DNA of 64,000 bases from Terrimonas sp. (GTDB lineage Bacteria; Bacteroidota; Bacteroidia; Chitinophagales; Chitinophagaceae): NCBI RefSeq assembly GCF_003075435.1, contig NZ_QCZJ01000005.1, forward strand, positions 205,776 to 269,775. The letters are read 5' to 3'. A program made the position numbers and the translations under genes. Below the pieces are notes generated by a model. It was not told the DNA's origin. It ran no database searches and was given only the letters and a program-made list of their open reading frames with translations. Positions 33,370 through 41,873 of this stretch are shown piece by piece. Within the stretch, counting starts at the first letter, position 1. Each line of letters starts with the position of its first letter.

Positions 33370-36312
33370 ATGAACTACAAATCAATATTAACTTTTCTAT
33401 TGGTGAATTTGCTGTGGCATTATTCCGGATATACTCAACAGGCAGAGGTCAGGTACTCCGTTCCTGATGAACCGTGGGACGAAAATCTTGGCAATCACAG
33501 AGCCATCATTAATGTTGAACAATCTTCCGATGCAGTACATATAGATTTTTTGTGGCGCAGGCATGATTTAAATCCTGAAAGCCGGCAATTTATAGTTGTG
33601 AATGCTAAAACAGGAGAAAAGATTAGGAATATTTTCAGGATGCAAATAAACCAGGAAAGATGCGAAGTAGTATTTGGTCCGGTTAACACGGCTGGAACTT
33701 ACTATTTTTATTATTTACCCTATCAGCCTGAATTAAAACAATATTCCGCCGGCCCTTACCTTAAACCGGAACCTGGGCCCGATCAGACATGGGTTCAAAA
33801 GCATAAGCTTTCCACTGCCAGAAAAGTTTTAAATAATGTAATGGAAGCTATGGTTAATGAGATTCAGGCAAGAAGCGCATTCCACTCGTTCTATCCAATG
33901 GAAGTAACGGCTACGGACATAGAAGTAAGCACATATCTTCAAAAGTATCGATCAGATTTCCTGATTTTTCCTGAAGATCGCTCATATCCTGTCAGGATGT
34001 TGGATGCACTGCCGCTTCGTTGGATAAAGCAATCGCCAGGCAGCATATTCAAAGGGATTGCTCAAAAAAATGAATATTATACATTTCAAATTGCGGTATA
34101 TGCCGCACAAAAAAATCTGCGGGATATAAAGCTGATCTTTTCCGATACAAAAGATAAAGATGGAAACATAATTCCTGCCAGTGCTTTTACCTGTTTCAAC
34201 ACGGATGGAGTAGATACCAGGGGGAAGTCTTTTACTAAAAAAATAGATCTTTCGAAAGATGGTATTCAGCCATTATGGATAGGTGTGGATATTGCTGCCA
34301 ATGCCATACCTGGGATTTACGAAGGCAATATTAGTGTACAAACTCAGAATGCCGGGCAACAAATTATTCCAGTGCACTTACAGATAGAAAATAAATTATT
34401 GGCTGATCGTGGCGACGGAGAAACATGGAGACACTCCCGGTTACGTTGGCTCAATTCCACCTTAGGAATAGCTGATCAACCTACACTTGATTACGAAAGT
34501 TTGAAGTTACATAATGAGTCCATTGTAGCGACCGGTAAAACAGTTAAATTATCTTCTACAGGATTACCGGCATTGATACAGACTCCGTTGGCAAATAACA
34601 TTCTTGCAACGCCAATGCGTTTTACTGTTGAAGTAAATAATAAACTCCACCTGCTTAAATATAAGCCGCTGGAGTTTGTAGAGCAGAAACCTGGTTCAGT
34701 TTCCTGGAGAACAAGCTCTGAAAGTGATAGCTTTTTTGTGGAGTGCATTGCTAAAATGGAGTTTGATGGAAGAATGCATTATCGGTACAAGTTAACAGCA
34801 AAAAAATCCATTTACATCCAGGATATCCGGTTGGAGATACCTTTTAAAAAAGAATTTGCTACTTATATGGTGGGCATGGGGCGTATGGGAGGATACACAC
34901 CTCCCAGTCACATTTCGCGTTGGATTAAAACTGAGGATAGTTTCTGGATAGGCAATACATTAGGAGGAGTTCAATGTGAATTAAGAGGCGGACAATATCA
35001 TGGACCATTATTGAATCTTTACCAACCTAATCCTCCGGCCAGTTGGTACAATGGTATGAATGGAGGCTTTCGTGTAGATTCAAACGATAGCGTTGTAACT
35101 GCCAGTGCTTATAGTGGTGCCAGAGATATGCATGCAGGTCAATCAGTTGAATATGAATTTGCATTACTGATCACACCCGTAAAACCTTTCGATACAAAAA
35201 AGCAGTTCTTTAATCGCTATTATCACGGCACATTTCCTACGCCGGAAGTTATAGCTAATGGTGGCAACGTGATGAACATCCACCATGCCACTGAGTTCAA
35301 TCCGTATATCAACTATCCTTTCATTGCACAAAAGAAAATGAAAGAGATCGTTGAAGAATGGCATAAAAAAAACTGGAAGGTGAAAATTTATTATACTGTA
35401 AGGGAATTAAGCAATCATCTAACGGAAATCTGGGCACTCAGGAGCCTTGGCAACGAAGTATTGGCAGGCGGGCGCGGTGGAGGCTATCAGTGGTTACAGG
35501 AACATCTTGTTAACCATTATACTCCGCAATGGTATACGCACCTGGGCAATGGAGATGCAGATGCGGCGATACTTAATGGAAGCGAATCGCGCTGGTACAA
35601 TTATTATATCGAAGGACTGAATTGGCTGATGAAAAATATGGATATTGATGGGCTATATTTAGATGACGTTTCGTTTGATCGTCATATTATTCAAAGAATG
35701 CGACGAGTGATGGAAATGACTAAGCCCGGTTGTATGATTGATCTGCATTCCAATACAGCCTTTTCATTAGGTTCTGCTAATCAAAACATGGAGATATTTC
35801 CCTATATCGATAAGACCTGGTTCGGCGAAGGCTTCAATTTCGATTTGATGCCAGCCGACTTTTGGCTAACAGAAGTAAGCGGCATTCCTTTCGGTATACC
35901 CAATGATATTCTAATGCATATGAGTGTGAATAATAAGAGAGGAATGATATACGCGATGACTCACAGGGGATTTTATCCTATGTGGAAATTGTGGGATGAA
36001 TTTGGTATTTCTGATTCAAAGATAGTAGGATATTGGGATGCACATCCGTTGGTGCAAACAAATAATGAACAAATAAAGGCAACTTCATATGTAAAATCAG
36101 GGAGTGCGTTGATTGTTTTAGGTAGCTGGAGCAATCAAAAGGAAAAAGTGAAGCTCCAATTGGATTGGAAAAGGCTTGGGCTTGAACCTAATAAAGTAAA
36201 ATTGAGATCACCTGAAATTGAAGGCTATCAGCGAAGCAGAAAGATAAATATGTCGGAGACATTGACTATAGAACCTAAAAATGATCTGATTATTATTATT
36301 TCAAAAAGGTAA
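33370..36312 (+). CDS. Large secreted glycoside-hydrolase-like protein (DUF6067/GH123-N-like)
   Basis: 980 residues with a signal peptide (LVNLLWHYSGYTQQ). The N-terminal half is beta-rich (residues ~25-340), including FQIAVYAAQKNLRDIKLIFSD and IPGIYEGNISVQTQ, which resembles the N-terminal part of GH123-type proteins. The C-terminal half is probably a TIM barrel with INYPFIAQKKMKEIVEEWHKKNWKVKIYYTVRELS and a candidate catalytic strand DIDGLYLDDVSFDR (about residue 758). HWS-free carbohydrate family assignment is not possible from sequence alone; I recall such proteins as DUF6067 glycoside hydrolase domains. It most likely acts in the periplasm or on the surface on the substrate of the neighbouring SusCD pair. 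Confidence 0.65.
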   Translation: MNYKSILTFLLVNLLWHYSGYTQQAEVRYSVPDEPWDENLGNHRAIINVEQSSDAVHIDFLWRRHDLNPESRQFIVVNAKTGEKIRNIFRMQINQERCEVVFGPVNTAGTYYFYYLPYQPELKQYSAGPYLKPEPGPDQTWVQKHKLSTARKVLNNVMEAMVNEIQARSAFHSFYPMEVTATDIEVSTYLQKYRSDFLIFPEDRSYPVRMLDALPLRWIKQSPGSIFKGIAQKNEYYTFQIAVYAAQKNLRDIKLIFSDTKDKDGNIIPASAFTCFNTDGVDTRGKSFTKKIDLSKDGIQPLWIGVDIAANAIPGIYEGNISVQTQNAGQQIIPVHLQIENKLLADRGDGETWRHSRLRWLNSTLGIADQPTLDYESLKLHNESIVATGKTVKLSSTGLPALIQTPLANNILATPMRFTVEVNNKLHLLKYKPLEFVEQKPGSVSWRTSSESDSFFVECIAKMEFDGRMHYRYKLTAKKSIYIQDIRLEIPFKKEFATYMVGMGRMGGYTPPSHISRWIKTEDSFWIGNTLGGVQCELRGGQYHGPLLNLYQPNPPASWYNGMNGGFRVDSNDSVVTASAYSGARDMHAGQSVEYEFALLITPVKPFDTKKQFFNRYYHGTFPTPEVIANGGNVMNIHHATEFNPYINYPFIAQKKMKEIVEEWHKKNWKVKIYYTVRELSNHLTEIWALRSLGNEVLAGGRGGGYQWLQEHLVNHYTPQWYTHLGNGDADAAILNGSESRWYNYYIEGLNWLMKNMDIDGLYLDDVSFDRHIIQRMRRVMEMTKPGCMIDLHSNTAFSLGSANQNMEIFPYIDKTWFGEGFNFDLMPADFWLTEVSGIPFGIPNDILMHMSVNNKRGMIYAMTHRGFYPMWKLWDEFGISDSKIVGYWDAHPLVQTNNEQIKATSYVKSGSALIVLGSWSNQKEKVKLQLDWKRLGLEPNKVKLRSPEIEGYQRSRKINMSETLTIEPKNDLIIIISKR

Positions 36313-36491
36313 TATAAAGCGATTGTGAAGATAGTGAACATAAAGGTGCGAAACGAGCGTGTCTTTAGGGTAATTGTTGTTTAAATCGTTGAGGTTTTAT
36401 GGCAATAAACAGGCGGGTGTTTCATAATATATCGGCGTGGCTAAGAAGTTAAAATAAGTACTATTGTTATTTATAATAAATATGATAAAAT
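36313..36491. other. Intergenic spacer
   Basis: 179 bp between the large hydrolase and the DUF1080 gene. No hairpin or ORF stands out. It may contain a separate promoter for the DUF1080 gene. Confidence 0.3.
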
Positions 36492-37331
36492 ATGGCAATA
36501 ATAAGATTGATAGGTATGCTTATACTAATAAACCTTTGGTATAGCTCCTTAAACAGCATTTTTGGTCAACAGACAGTTTCCAGAAAAATTCCTAAGAAAA
36601 ATAAATCTATCCAATTGTTTAACGGAGAGAATCTCGAAGGATGGTATACTTTTTTGAAAAATAAGGGTCGTAATAACGACCCTAAGCAAGTATTCACTGT
36701 AAAAAACAAATTACTACACATTTCAGGAGAGGAGCTGGGATGTTTAACTACTAATGAAGAATACGACAATTATAAACTTTTAGCAGAATATAAATGGACG
36801 GGAAAGGCATATCATCCCCGGGAAAATAAAGCTATGGATGGTGGAATTTTACTGCATTCAAAAGGAAGTGATGGAGAAGTTGGAGGAATATGGATGCATT
36901 CAATCGAATGTCAAATTATTGAGGGCGGAACCGGAGATCTTCTTGTGGTAGGTGATGGAACAGACAATTTTAAAATTACTGTTACGGCAGGTGCCGAAAA
37001 ACAGGATAACTGTTATGTATTTGATCCTGCTGGAAAACCTGTAACTGTTCTAACGGGAAGGGTAAATTGGTATGGTAGGGATCCGCAATGGAAAGATGTA
37101 AAAGGATTTCGTGGAGAAAAGGACAAGGAAAAATCAATCGGAAAGTGGAATAAAATCGAATGTTTTGTGAGAGACAATACTATAGCTATATACCTTAATG
37201 GATCACTTGTAAATTATGCATATAATGTAAGTCCAACTTCAGGAAAAATTCAATTACAATCAGAAGGAGCCGAAATAATTTTTAGGAAAATAGAACTAAC
37301 ATCACTTAAGAGTGACTCAAACACGCCTTAA
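36492..37331 (+). CDS. DUF1080 (3-keto-disaccharide hydrolase-type) secreted protein
   Basis: 279 residues with a signal peptide (MLILINLWYSSLNSIFGQ). The DUF1080 concanavalin-like fold is recognisable: LFNGENLEGWYTFLKNKG, VKNKLLHISGEELGCLTTNEEYDNYKLLAEYKW, DGGILLHSKG, WMHSIECQIIEGGTGD, and KWNKIECFVRDNTIAIYLNGSLVN near the end, then GKIQLQSEGAEIIFRKIEL. Members of this family hydrolyse 3-keto-glycosides or bind glycans, and are often paired with Gfo/Idh/MocA oxidoreductases that make the keto sugar; such a gene occurs at 41874. The pairing here is inference. Confidence 0.85.
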   Translation: MAIIRLIGMLILINLWYSSLNSIFGQQTVSRKIPKKNKSIQLFNGENLEGWYTFLKNKGRNNDPKQVFTVKNKLLHISGEELGCLTTNEEYDNYKLLAEYKWTGKAYHPRENKAMDGGILLHSKGSDGEVGGIWMHSIECQIIEGGTGDLLVVGDGTDNFKITVTAGAEKQDNCYVFDPAGKPVTVLTGRVNWYGRDPQWKDVKGFRGEKDKEKSIGKWNKIECFVRDNTIAIYLNGSLVNYAYNVSPTSGKIQLQSEGAEIIFRKIELTSLKSDSNTP

Positions 37332-37641
37332 AATTATCTGGGTAAATATCGGCTGTCCGACAAAATCTGTAGATTTGTCCATATTATAAGTTTCTTAGCA
37401 GAACAATTATAATATAAAAGGGTGGAGTAATTCCACTCTTTAGCTTTTTTATCTCGGACAATAATATTTGGTAATCATAAAAACTATTAATCTTGTTAAG
37501 AGCTTGAAGTTTGACATAACGCTTTTGCACTAATGCCATAAAAGCTGACTCTGTCACGGTAACCTTGATTTGGTTCTCTAACTTTACCTTTTTTATTGCG
37601 ACAATTTTAAATGTACCCGTTTGGTTCTTCAATAGTGATAC
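37332..37641. other. Intergenic region between convergent DUF1080 and lacI-type genes
   Basis: 310 bp. It contains a weak hairpin near 37358-37379 and the terminator-like structure at 37418-37450. A minus-strand TTG-started frame of 82 codons (37384-37632) covers most of it; the terminator lies inside that frame and no family is recognised, so I do not call it a gene with confidence. Confidence 0.45.
37418..37450 (+). terminator. Terminator-like hairpin after the DUF1080 gene
   Basis: AAGGGTGGA pairs with TCCACTCTT with one mismatch, followed by TAGC and six T residues. It would end plus-strand transcripts of the second utilisation locus. Confidence 0.6.
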
Positions 37642-38670
37642 TTAAACACCTTTTCGTACAACGAGCTGAGATAGGAGGTGGGAATTACAGAACTTTTCTT
37701 TTATATTTCCTTCCGATTTTGTTTTTTCAAGAATATCCAATAATATTTCTGTTGCTTTTTTCCCTTGTTCATAAGGAAACTGTTCTACAGACGCTATTGG
37801 AGGATGATCCATATAATTGCAGATAGCCTCATTGGCAAAACTTACAAAACTTATATCAGTATTAATTTTTATTTTTTGCCGTTTACAATAATCTATAGCA
37901 TCGAGAGCAACATAGTCATTAAAAGTTATTATTGCTGTTGGTCGCCTTGTAAGTGTAAGAAGCTTTTTTGAAGCAGCTACATTACCTCCAATGGTAAGAT
38001 CGGAATTAATAATTAATTTTTTATCAACTCTTATTTTATTTTTTCTCAACGCTTTATGGTAAGCGTTATAACGTTCTTTACTGGCAGAAAAATTTTCAGG
38101 TCCGTTAATCAGTCCAATTATCTTATGACCCTTCTTAACTAAAAAATTTACTGCTTCTATCATACCATTTTCCAGTTTACAGGCAAAGAAATGGATGTTT
38201 TGCATTTCAGGTATTCTGTCAATAAAGACTACGGGTATATTGTTTTTTTCCAGTAATTTAAAATGTTCATAACTAATAGTGCTTTTGGAAATAGATATGA
38301 GCATACCATCCACACGATGATCCTTCATTTTCTCAATGATACTTTTCTCCCTTTCCTGGTCATCTCTTGATTGTCCAAGCAGTAAAGTATATTTCTTTTG
38401 ATATGCCACATCTTCAATGCCGCTTAGTATGGATGCAAAAAAAGTATTGGAAAAGGAAGGTAATATTAAGCCGATCAGATAAGTTTTACGTTGCTTAAAA
38501 AAGATCGCTCTGTTGTCAGGCTCATAATTCAATTCTGATGCCAACTGTGTTACACGCATTTTAGTCCTCAGCCCAATGCTATGATGGTTACTTAGTGCCC
38601 TGGATACCGTAGACTTTGAAATATTAAGTCGTTTGGCAATATCAATAATGGTGACCTTCCGCGATGTCAT
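37642..38670 (-). CDS. LacI-family transcriptional regulator
   Basis: 342 residues on the minus strand from the ATG at 38670. The frame stays open to 38814 upstream, but that part is only the translated operator region and is not coding. The LacI HTH fills residues ~4-30 (VTIIDIAKRLNISKSTVSRALSNHHSIG), then the hinge (LASELNYEPDNRA), then a periplasmic-binding-protein-like sugar sensor domain (IGLILPSFSNTFFASILSGIEDVA, IVFNDYV-type AIITFNDYVALDAIDYC, SFVSFANEAICNYMDHPPIASVEQ). It probably represses or activates the divergent cluster starting at 38829 in response to a sugar or sugar phosphate. Two matching operators lie between the genes. Confidence 0.93.
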   Translation of the reverse strand: MTSRKVTIIDIAKRLNISKSTVSRALSNHHSIGLRTKMRVTQLASELNYEPDNRAIFFKQRKTYLIGLILPSFSNTFFASILSGIEDVAYQKKYTLLLGQSRDDQEREKSIIEKMKDHRVDGMLISISKSTISYEHFKLLEKNNIPVVFIDRIPEMQNIHFFACKLENGMIEAVNFLVKKGHKIIGLINGPENFSASKERYNAYHKALRKNKIRVDKKLIINSDLTIGGNVAASKKLLTLTRRPTAIITFNDYVALDAIDYCKRQKIKINTDISFVSFANEAICNYMDHPPIASVEQFPYEQGKKATEILLDILEKTKSEGNIKEKFCNSHLLSQLVVRKGV

Positions 38671-38720
38671 AAAACCATATTTCTTTAAAGTTACAGAAAA
38701 GAAGATGAAGCGAAATATTA

Positions 38721-38736
38721 AGACAACCGGTTGTCT
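38721..38736. promoter_or_regulatory. LacI-type operator 1
   Basis: AGACAACCGGTTGTCT is a perfect 16-bp palindrome with the central CG typical of LacI-family operators. It lies in the divergent promoter region, 51 bp upstream of the lacI-type ATG. Confidence 0.85.
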
Positions 38737-38747
38737 GAAAAAAATCA

Positions 38748-38763
38748 GCGCAACCGGTTGTCT
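38748..38763. promoter_or_regulatory. LacI-type operator 2
   Basis: GCGCAACCGGTTGTCT repeats the operator core CAACCGGTTG, 27 bp centre-to-centre from operator 1. Its TTGTCT end could overlap a -33 element, with TAGTATTG near 38789 as a possible -7 element of the divergent SDR gene; this promoter call is weak. Confidence 0.82.
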
Positions 38764-38828
38764 AAAGAAAATATGATTTACAGTTTTTAGTATTGCAATA
38801 AATAGTGAAATCAAAAAATACTAATTAT

Positions 38829-39554
38829 ATGGCTGCAATAATAACAGGCGCTGCTTCGGGGTTAGGTATCGCAATTGCAAAAAGACTATCACAAAAAAAA
38901 GTGGATCTTGCTTTGTTTGATAAGCAAGGGGAAAAGCTGTCGGCACTCTCGGGGCAATTGACAGGTAATTGTGAAGTATTTGAAACTGATGTCACAAATG
39001 AAAATGAAGTTAAAAAAAATGTAGCAAGAGTTGTTGAACAGTTTGGCTCAGTGGAAATACTGGTAAACAGTGCCGGGATAACAGGAGCTACAAATATGAA
39101 AAGCCATGAAGTAAATACCGGCGACCTGCAGTCTGTTTTCGATGTGAATTTTACAGGCAGCTTTTTAATGTCGAAGTACGTGTTGCCCCATATGTTGGCT
39201 GATCATTATGGTCGTATTTTACATATTGCTTCCATTGCGGGCAAGGAAGGTAATGCAGGCATGCTTGCGTATTCAGCTTCCAAGGCTGCTGTTATTGCCA
39301 TGGCAAAAGTACAGGGTAAAGAGTATGCGGAAACAGGTGTTACTGTTAACGCCCTTGCGCCGGCTGTGATACAAACACCTCTTGTGGACGCAATGCCTGA
39401 AACCCAGGTGAAGTACATGACAGACAAAATACCAATGAGGAGATGCGGAACTTTGGAAGAGCTGGCGGATATGGTAGCATTCATTGTATCACCTGAAAAC
39501 AGCTTTACAACCGGATTTACCTTTGATTTATCAGGAGGCAGGGCCGTATATTAA
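38829..39554 (+). CDS. Short-chain dehydrogenase/reductase (SDR)
   Basis: 241 residues from the ATG at 38829 (a GTG at 38805 would add eight residues that are not family-like). The classical SDR features are all present: TGAASGLG (NAD(P) binding), the NSAG element (LVNSAGITGA), the catalytic Ser in IASIAG and YSASK with Tyr/Lys, and a C-terminal TGFTFDLSGGRAVY. It is a cytosolic oxidoreductase acting on a sugar, polyol or hydroxy acid. It is the first gene of the LacI-controlled cluster and is probably the direct target of the repressor; a role in the same catabolic route as the next two genes is inferred. Confidence 0.9.
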   Translation: MAAIITGAASGLGIAIAKRLSQKKVDLALFDKQGEKLSALSGQLTGNCEVFETDVTNENEVKKNVARVVEQFGSVEILVNSAGITGATNMKSHEVNTGDLQSVFDVNFTGSFLMSKYVLPHMLADHYGRILHIASIAGKEGNAGMLAYSASKAAVIAMAKVQGKEYAETGVTVNALAPAVIQTPLVDAMPETQVKYMTDKIPMRRCGTLEELADMVAFIVSPENSFTTGFTFDLSGGRAVY

Positions 39555-39651
39555 CCGTGCAAAAGCAGTATCCGGAGAGGATCATAGTTTTTTTAGTACT
39601 TCTATATTATTATAGCAGGATGATTTTTAGATAGAAAATGTTTTAATATAA

Positions 39652-40671
39652 ATGAATAAAGCCTTGAGAAATAGAAATGATGTAACCAGTATAGGTGTTG
39701 TTGGGTTAGGACTGATGGGATGCAGTATCGCAACCTGTCTTTTAATAGCCGGACACAAAGTAATAGCTGTTGCACCAATACCTGCTGATTTACTACTTGC
39801 AAAAAAGCGCATTACCGCGCATCTTAAAAGATCATTTAAAGAAAAACTTGTTAAAAAACAATCTGACCATTACCTTAAAAATTTAATCATTACAGAAAAT
39901 TATACTGATCTAAAAAAATGCAAGCTGGTAATTGAATGTACTATTGAGAACATAGACATAAAAAAGGCTGTTTATAAAAAGATAGAAAATGTTATATCTC
40001 CTAATGCGTTAATGACAAGCAATACTTCTGCTATTCCTATCAGTTTACTGCAGGAGCAAACCACAAGGCCTGGAAGGTTTTTTGGACTTCATTGGGCAGA
40101 GCCATCGCATACCACCCGTTTTCTTGAAATTATTTGCGGCAATAAAAGCGATATTAAGAAGGGAGAATATTTATATAAGCTCTCCCGCAACTGGGGAAAA
40201 GAGCCTACACTTGTTCGCAAAGATATACGAGGCTTTGTCACCAACAGGGTTATGTATGCAGCTTACCGCGAAGCCATATCGCTTGTAGAAAACGGCTATG
40301 CCACAGTTGAAGATGTTGATCGCGCCTGTAGAAATAACGCAGGCTACTGGATGACACTGGTTGGTGTCTTCCGCTGGATGGACTTAACAGGCGTACCCGC
40401 TTACCACACTGTAATGAAGGACCTGTTTCCGACCCTTAATAATGGAACAGAGGTTCCGAAGCTGATTGATGATATAGTGAAAAAAGGTGGCAGAGGTGTT
40501 GCAAACGCTCATGGGTTTTACAAGTATACCGCTGAAGAAGCTAAGCTTTGGGAAGAAACGTTTACCGACTTCAGCTACGATATAAGGGCGCTCGGGCTTA
40601 AGTACCCGGAAAATATCGTAAAGAAAAAAATAGAAGCCAGAAAAAAATTAAAGGCAAAGAAAAGTATATAG
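39652..40671 (+). CDS. 3-hydroxyacyl-CoA dehydrogenase-family NAD-dependent dehydrogenase
   Basis: 339 residues. The N-terminal NAD-binding domain shows IGVVGLGLMGCSIA, then LVIECTIENIDIKKAVYKKIE and NTSAIPISLL. The catalytic His region reads GLHWAEPSHTTRFLEII in place of the usual HFFNP of fatty-acid enzymes, which points to a small polar substrate as in L-gulonate 3-dehydrogenase or L-carnitine dehydrogenase relatives. The C-terminal helical domain follows (GFVTNRVMYAAYREAISLVENG). It is not a fatty-oxidation enzyme by context: no thiolase or acyl-CoA genes are near. The next gene starts 2 bp after its stop. Confidence 0.88.
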   Translation: MNKALRNRNDVTSIGVVGLGLMGCSIATCLLIAGHKVIAVAPIPADLLLAKKRITAHLKRSFKEKLVKKQSDHYLKNLIITENYTDLKKCKLVIECTIENIDIKKAVYKKIENVISPNALMTSNTSAIPISLLQEQTTRPGRFFGLHWAEPSHTTRFLEIICGNKSDIKKGEYLYKLSRNWGKEPTLVRKDIRGFVTNRVMYAAYREAISLVENGYATVEDVDRACRNNAGYWMTLVGVFRWMDLTGVPAYHTVMKDLFPTLNNGTEVPKLIDDIVKKGGRGVANAHGFYKYTAEEAKLWEETFTDFSYDIRALGLKYPENIVKKKIEARKKLKAKKSI

Positions 40672-40672
40672 T

Positions 40673-41746
40673 ATGTTGATCATCGACGCGCATCTTGATC
40701 TTTCAATGAATGCCCTTGAATGGAACCGGGATCTTAAAAGAACGGCAACCGAGATAAGAGCAAGAGAAAAAAAACTTACTGACAAACCAGACCGTGGTAA
40801 AGGCACGGTATCATTGCCTGAATTAAGAAAAGGGAAAATAGGACTTGTGGTTGCCACACAGATAGCAAGGTTTGTGGCGGAGGACAGTACACTTCCCGGC
40901 TGGCATTCACCCGAGCAGGCATGGGCGCAAACGCAGGGACAGCTCGCCTGGTATAAAGCTATGGAAACGCAGGGAGAGATGGTACAGATCACCAATGCTG
41001 AAGAACTGGAAAAGCATATTCAACTATGGAATAATGATGCTATTCGCGATGAAAAAAAGCCTGTTGGTTTTATACTTAGTCTTGAAGGCGCTGATTCGCT
41101 TGTTAACCTCTCCTATCTTGAAAAAGCCTGGCAAAATGGTTTGCGTGCGCTCGGACCTGCACATTACGGACCGGGAAGATATTCACCGGGTACAGGCATG
41201 GAAGGTCCGCTGACACATGCCGGTGTGGATTTGCTGAAAAAAATGGAAGAGCTTAATATTATTCTTGATGTCACACATCTTACTGACGAAGCATTTACTC
41301 AAGCTGTTGATATCTTCAAAGGACATATATGGGCGAGCCATCATAATTGCAGGATATTAGTGCCGCACCAGCGCCAGCTTACTGATGAACAGATAAAGAT
41401 ATTGATAGAGCGGAATGCTGTGATTGGGGGGGGGCTGGACACATGGATGCTGATGCCCGGCTGGATACGCGGCAAACATGATCCCCAAAAAGAAAATATT
41501 ACGCTTAATACATTGATTGATCATTACGATCATATCTGCCAGATTGCGGGCAACAGCAATCATATTGCCATCGGCAGTGATCTCGATGGTATGTTTGGCC
41601 TTGAACAATCACCTTGTGATATAGATACCATTGCTGACCTGCAACAATTGAAAGGATTACTTGCAAAACGCGGTTATGCGCAAACCGATATCGAAAATAT
41701 TTTTCATGGCAACTGGTTAAGATTTTTACGAAGTACGTGGAAGTAG
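40673..41746 (+). CDS. Peptidase M19 (membrane/renal dipeptidase) family metallohydrolase
   Basis: 357 residues, no signal peptide, so cytoplasmic in contrast to the renal enzymes. The metal site is intact: HxD near the N-terminus (IDAHLDL, His7 and Asp9), the bridging Glu in LSLEGADS (~residue 143), His in DVTHLTD and in WASHHNC, and Asp in IGSDLDGMFG. M19 enzymes hydrolyse dipeptides, often with a D-residue at the C-terminal side, and some act on other amides. Tight linkage (1-bp gap) to the dehydrogenase suggests both work on the same metabolite, perhaps removing an amide-linked group from a sugar derivative; that is inference. Confidence 0.9.
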   Translation: MLIIDAHLDLSMNALEWNRDLKRTATEIRAREKKLTDKPDRGKGTVSLPELRKGKIGLVVATQIARFVAEDSTLPGWHSPEQAWAQTQGQLAWYKAMETQGEMVQITNAEELEKHIQLWNNDAIRDEKKPVGFILSLEGADSLVNLSYLEKAWQNGLRALGPAHYGPGRYSPGTGMEGPLTHAGVDLLKKMEELNIILDVTHLTDEAFTQAVDIFKGHIWASHHNCRILVPHQRQLTDEQIKILIERNAVIGGGLDTWMLMPGWIRGKHDPQKENITLNTLIDHYDHICQIAGNSNHIAIGSDLDGMFGLEQSPCDIDTIADLQQLKGLLAKRGYAQTDIENIFHGNWLRFLRSTWK

Positions 41747-41873
41747 TGGTAAGTTAAGACTATTGGGTCGCAAACAATTGGGAAAAGTGAAAAGTGAGAT
41801 TTCACGTTTACCCTTTGTTGTTTCATGATTAACAGAGTAGTAGCTACTATATTATTTAATTAAGCATACTAGT

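Noticed and set aside
37384..37632. Minus-strand frame of 82 codons downstream of the lacI-type gene
   Set aside because: TTG start, no recognised domain, and it overlaps a plus-strand terminator hairpin. The composition is protein-like, so it is left as uncertain rather than called.
38671..38814. 48-residue N-terminal extension of the LacI-family protein
   Set aside because: The translation contains FFRQPVALIFFRQPVV, which is just the two operator palindromes read through. The HTH begins right after the ATG at 38670.
39652..40671. Fatty-acid beta-oxidation role for the 3-hydroxyacyl-CoA dehydrogenase-like gene
   Set aside because: The catalytic motif is not HFFNP, and no acyl-CoA, thiolase or hydratase genes are nearby; sugar catabolic context fits better.
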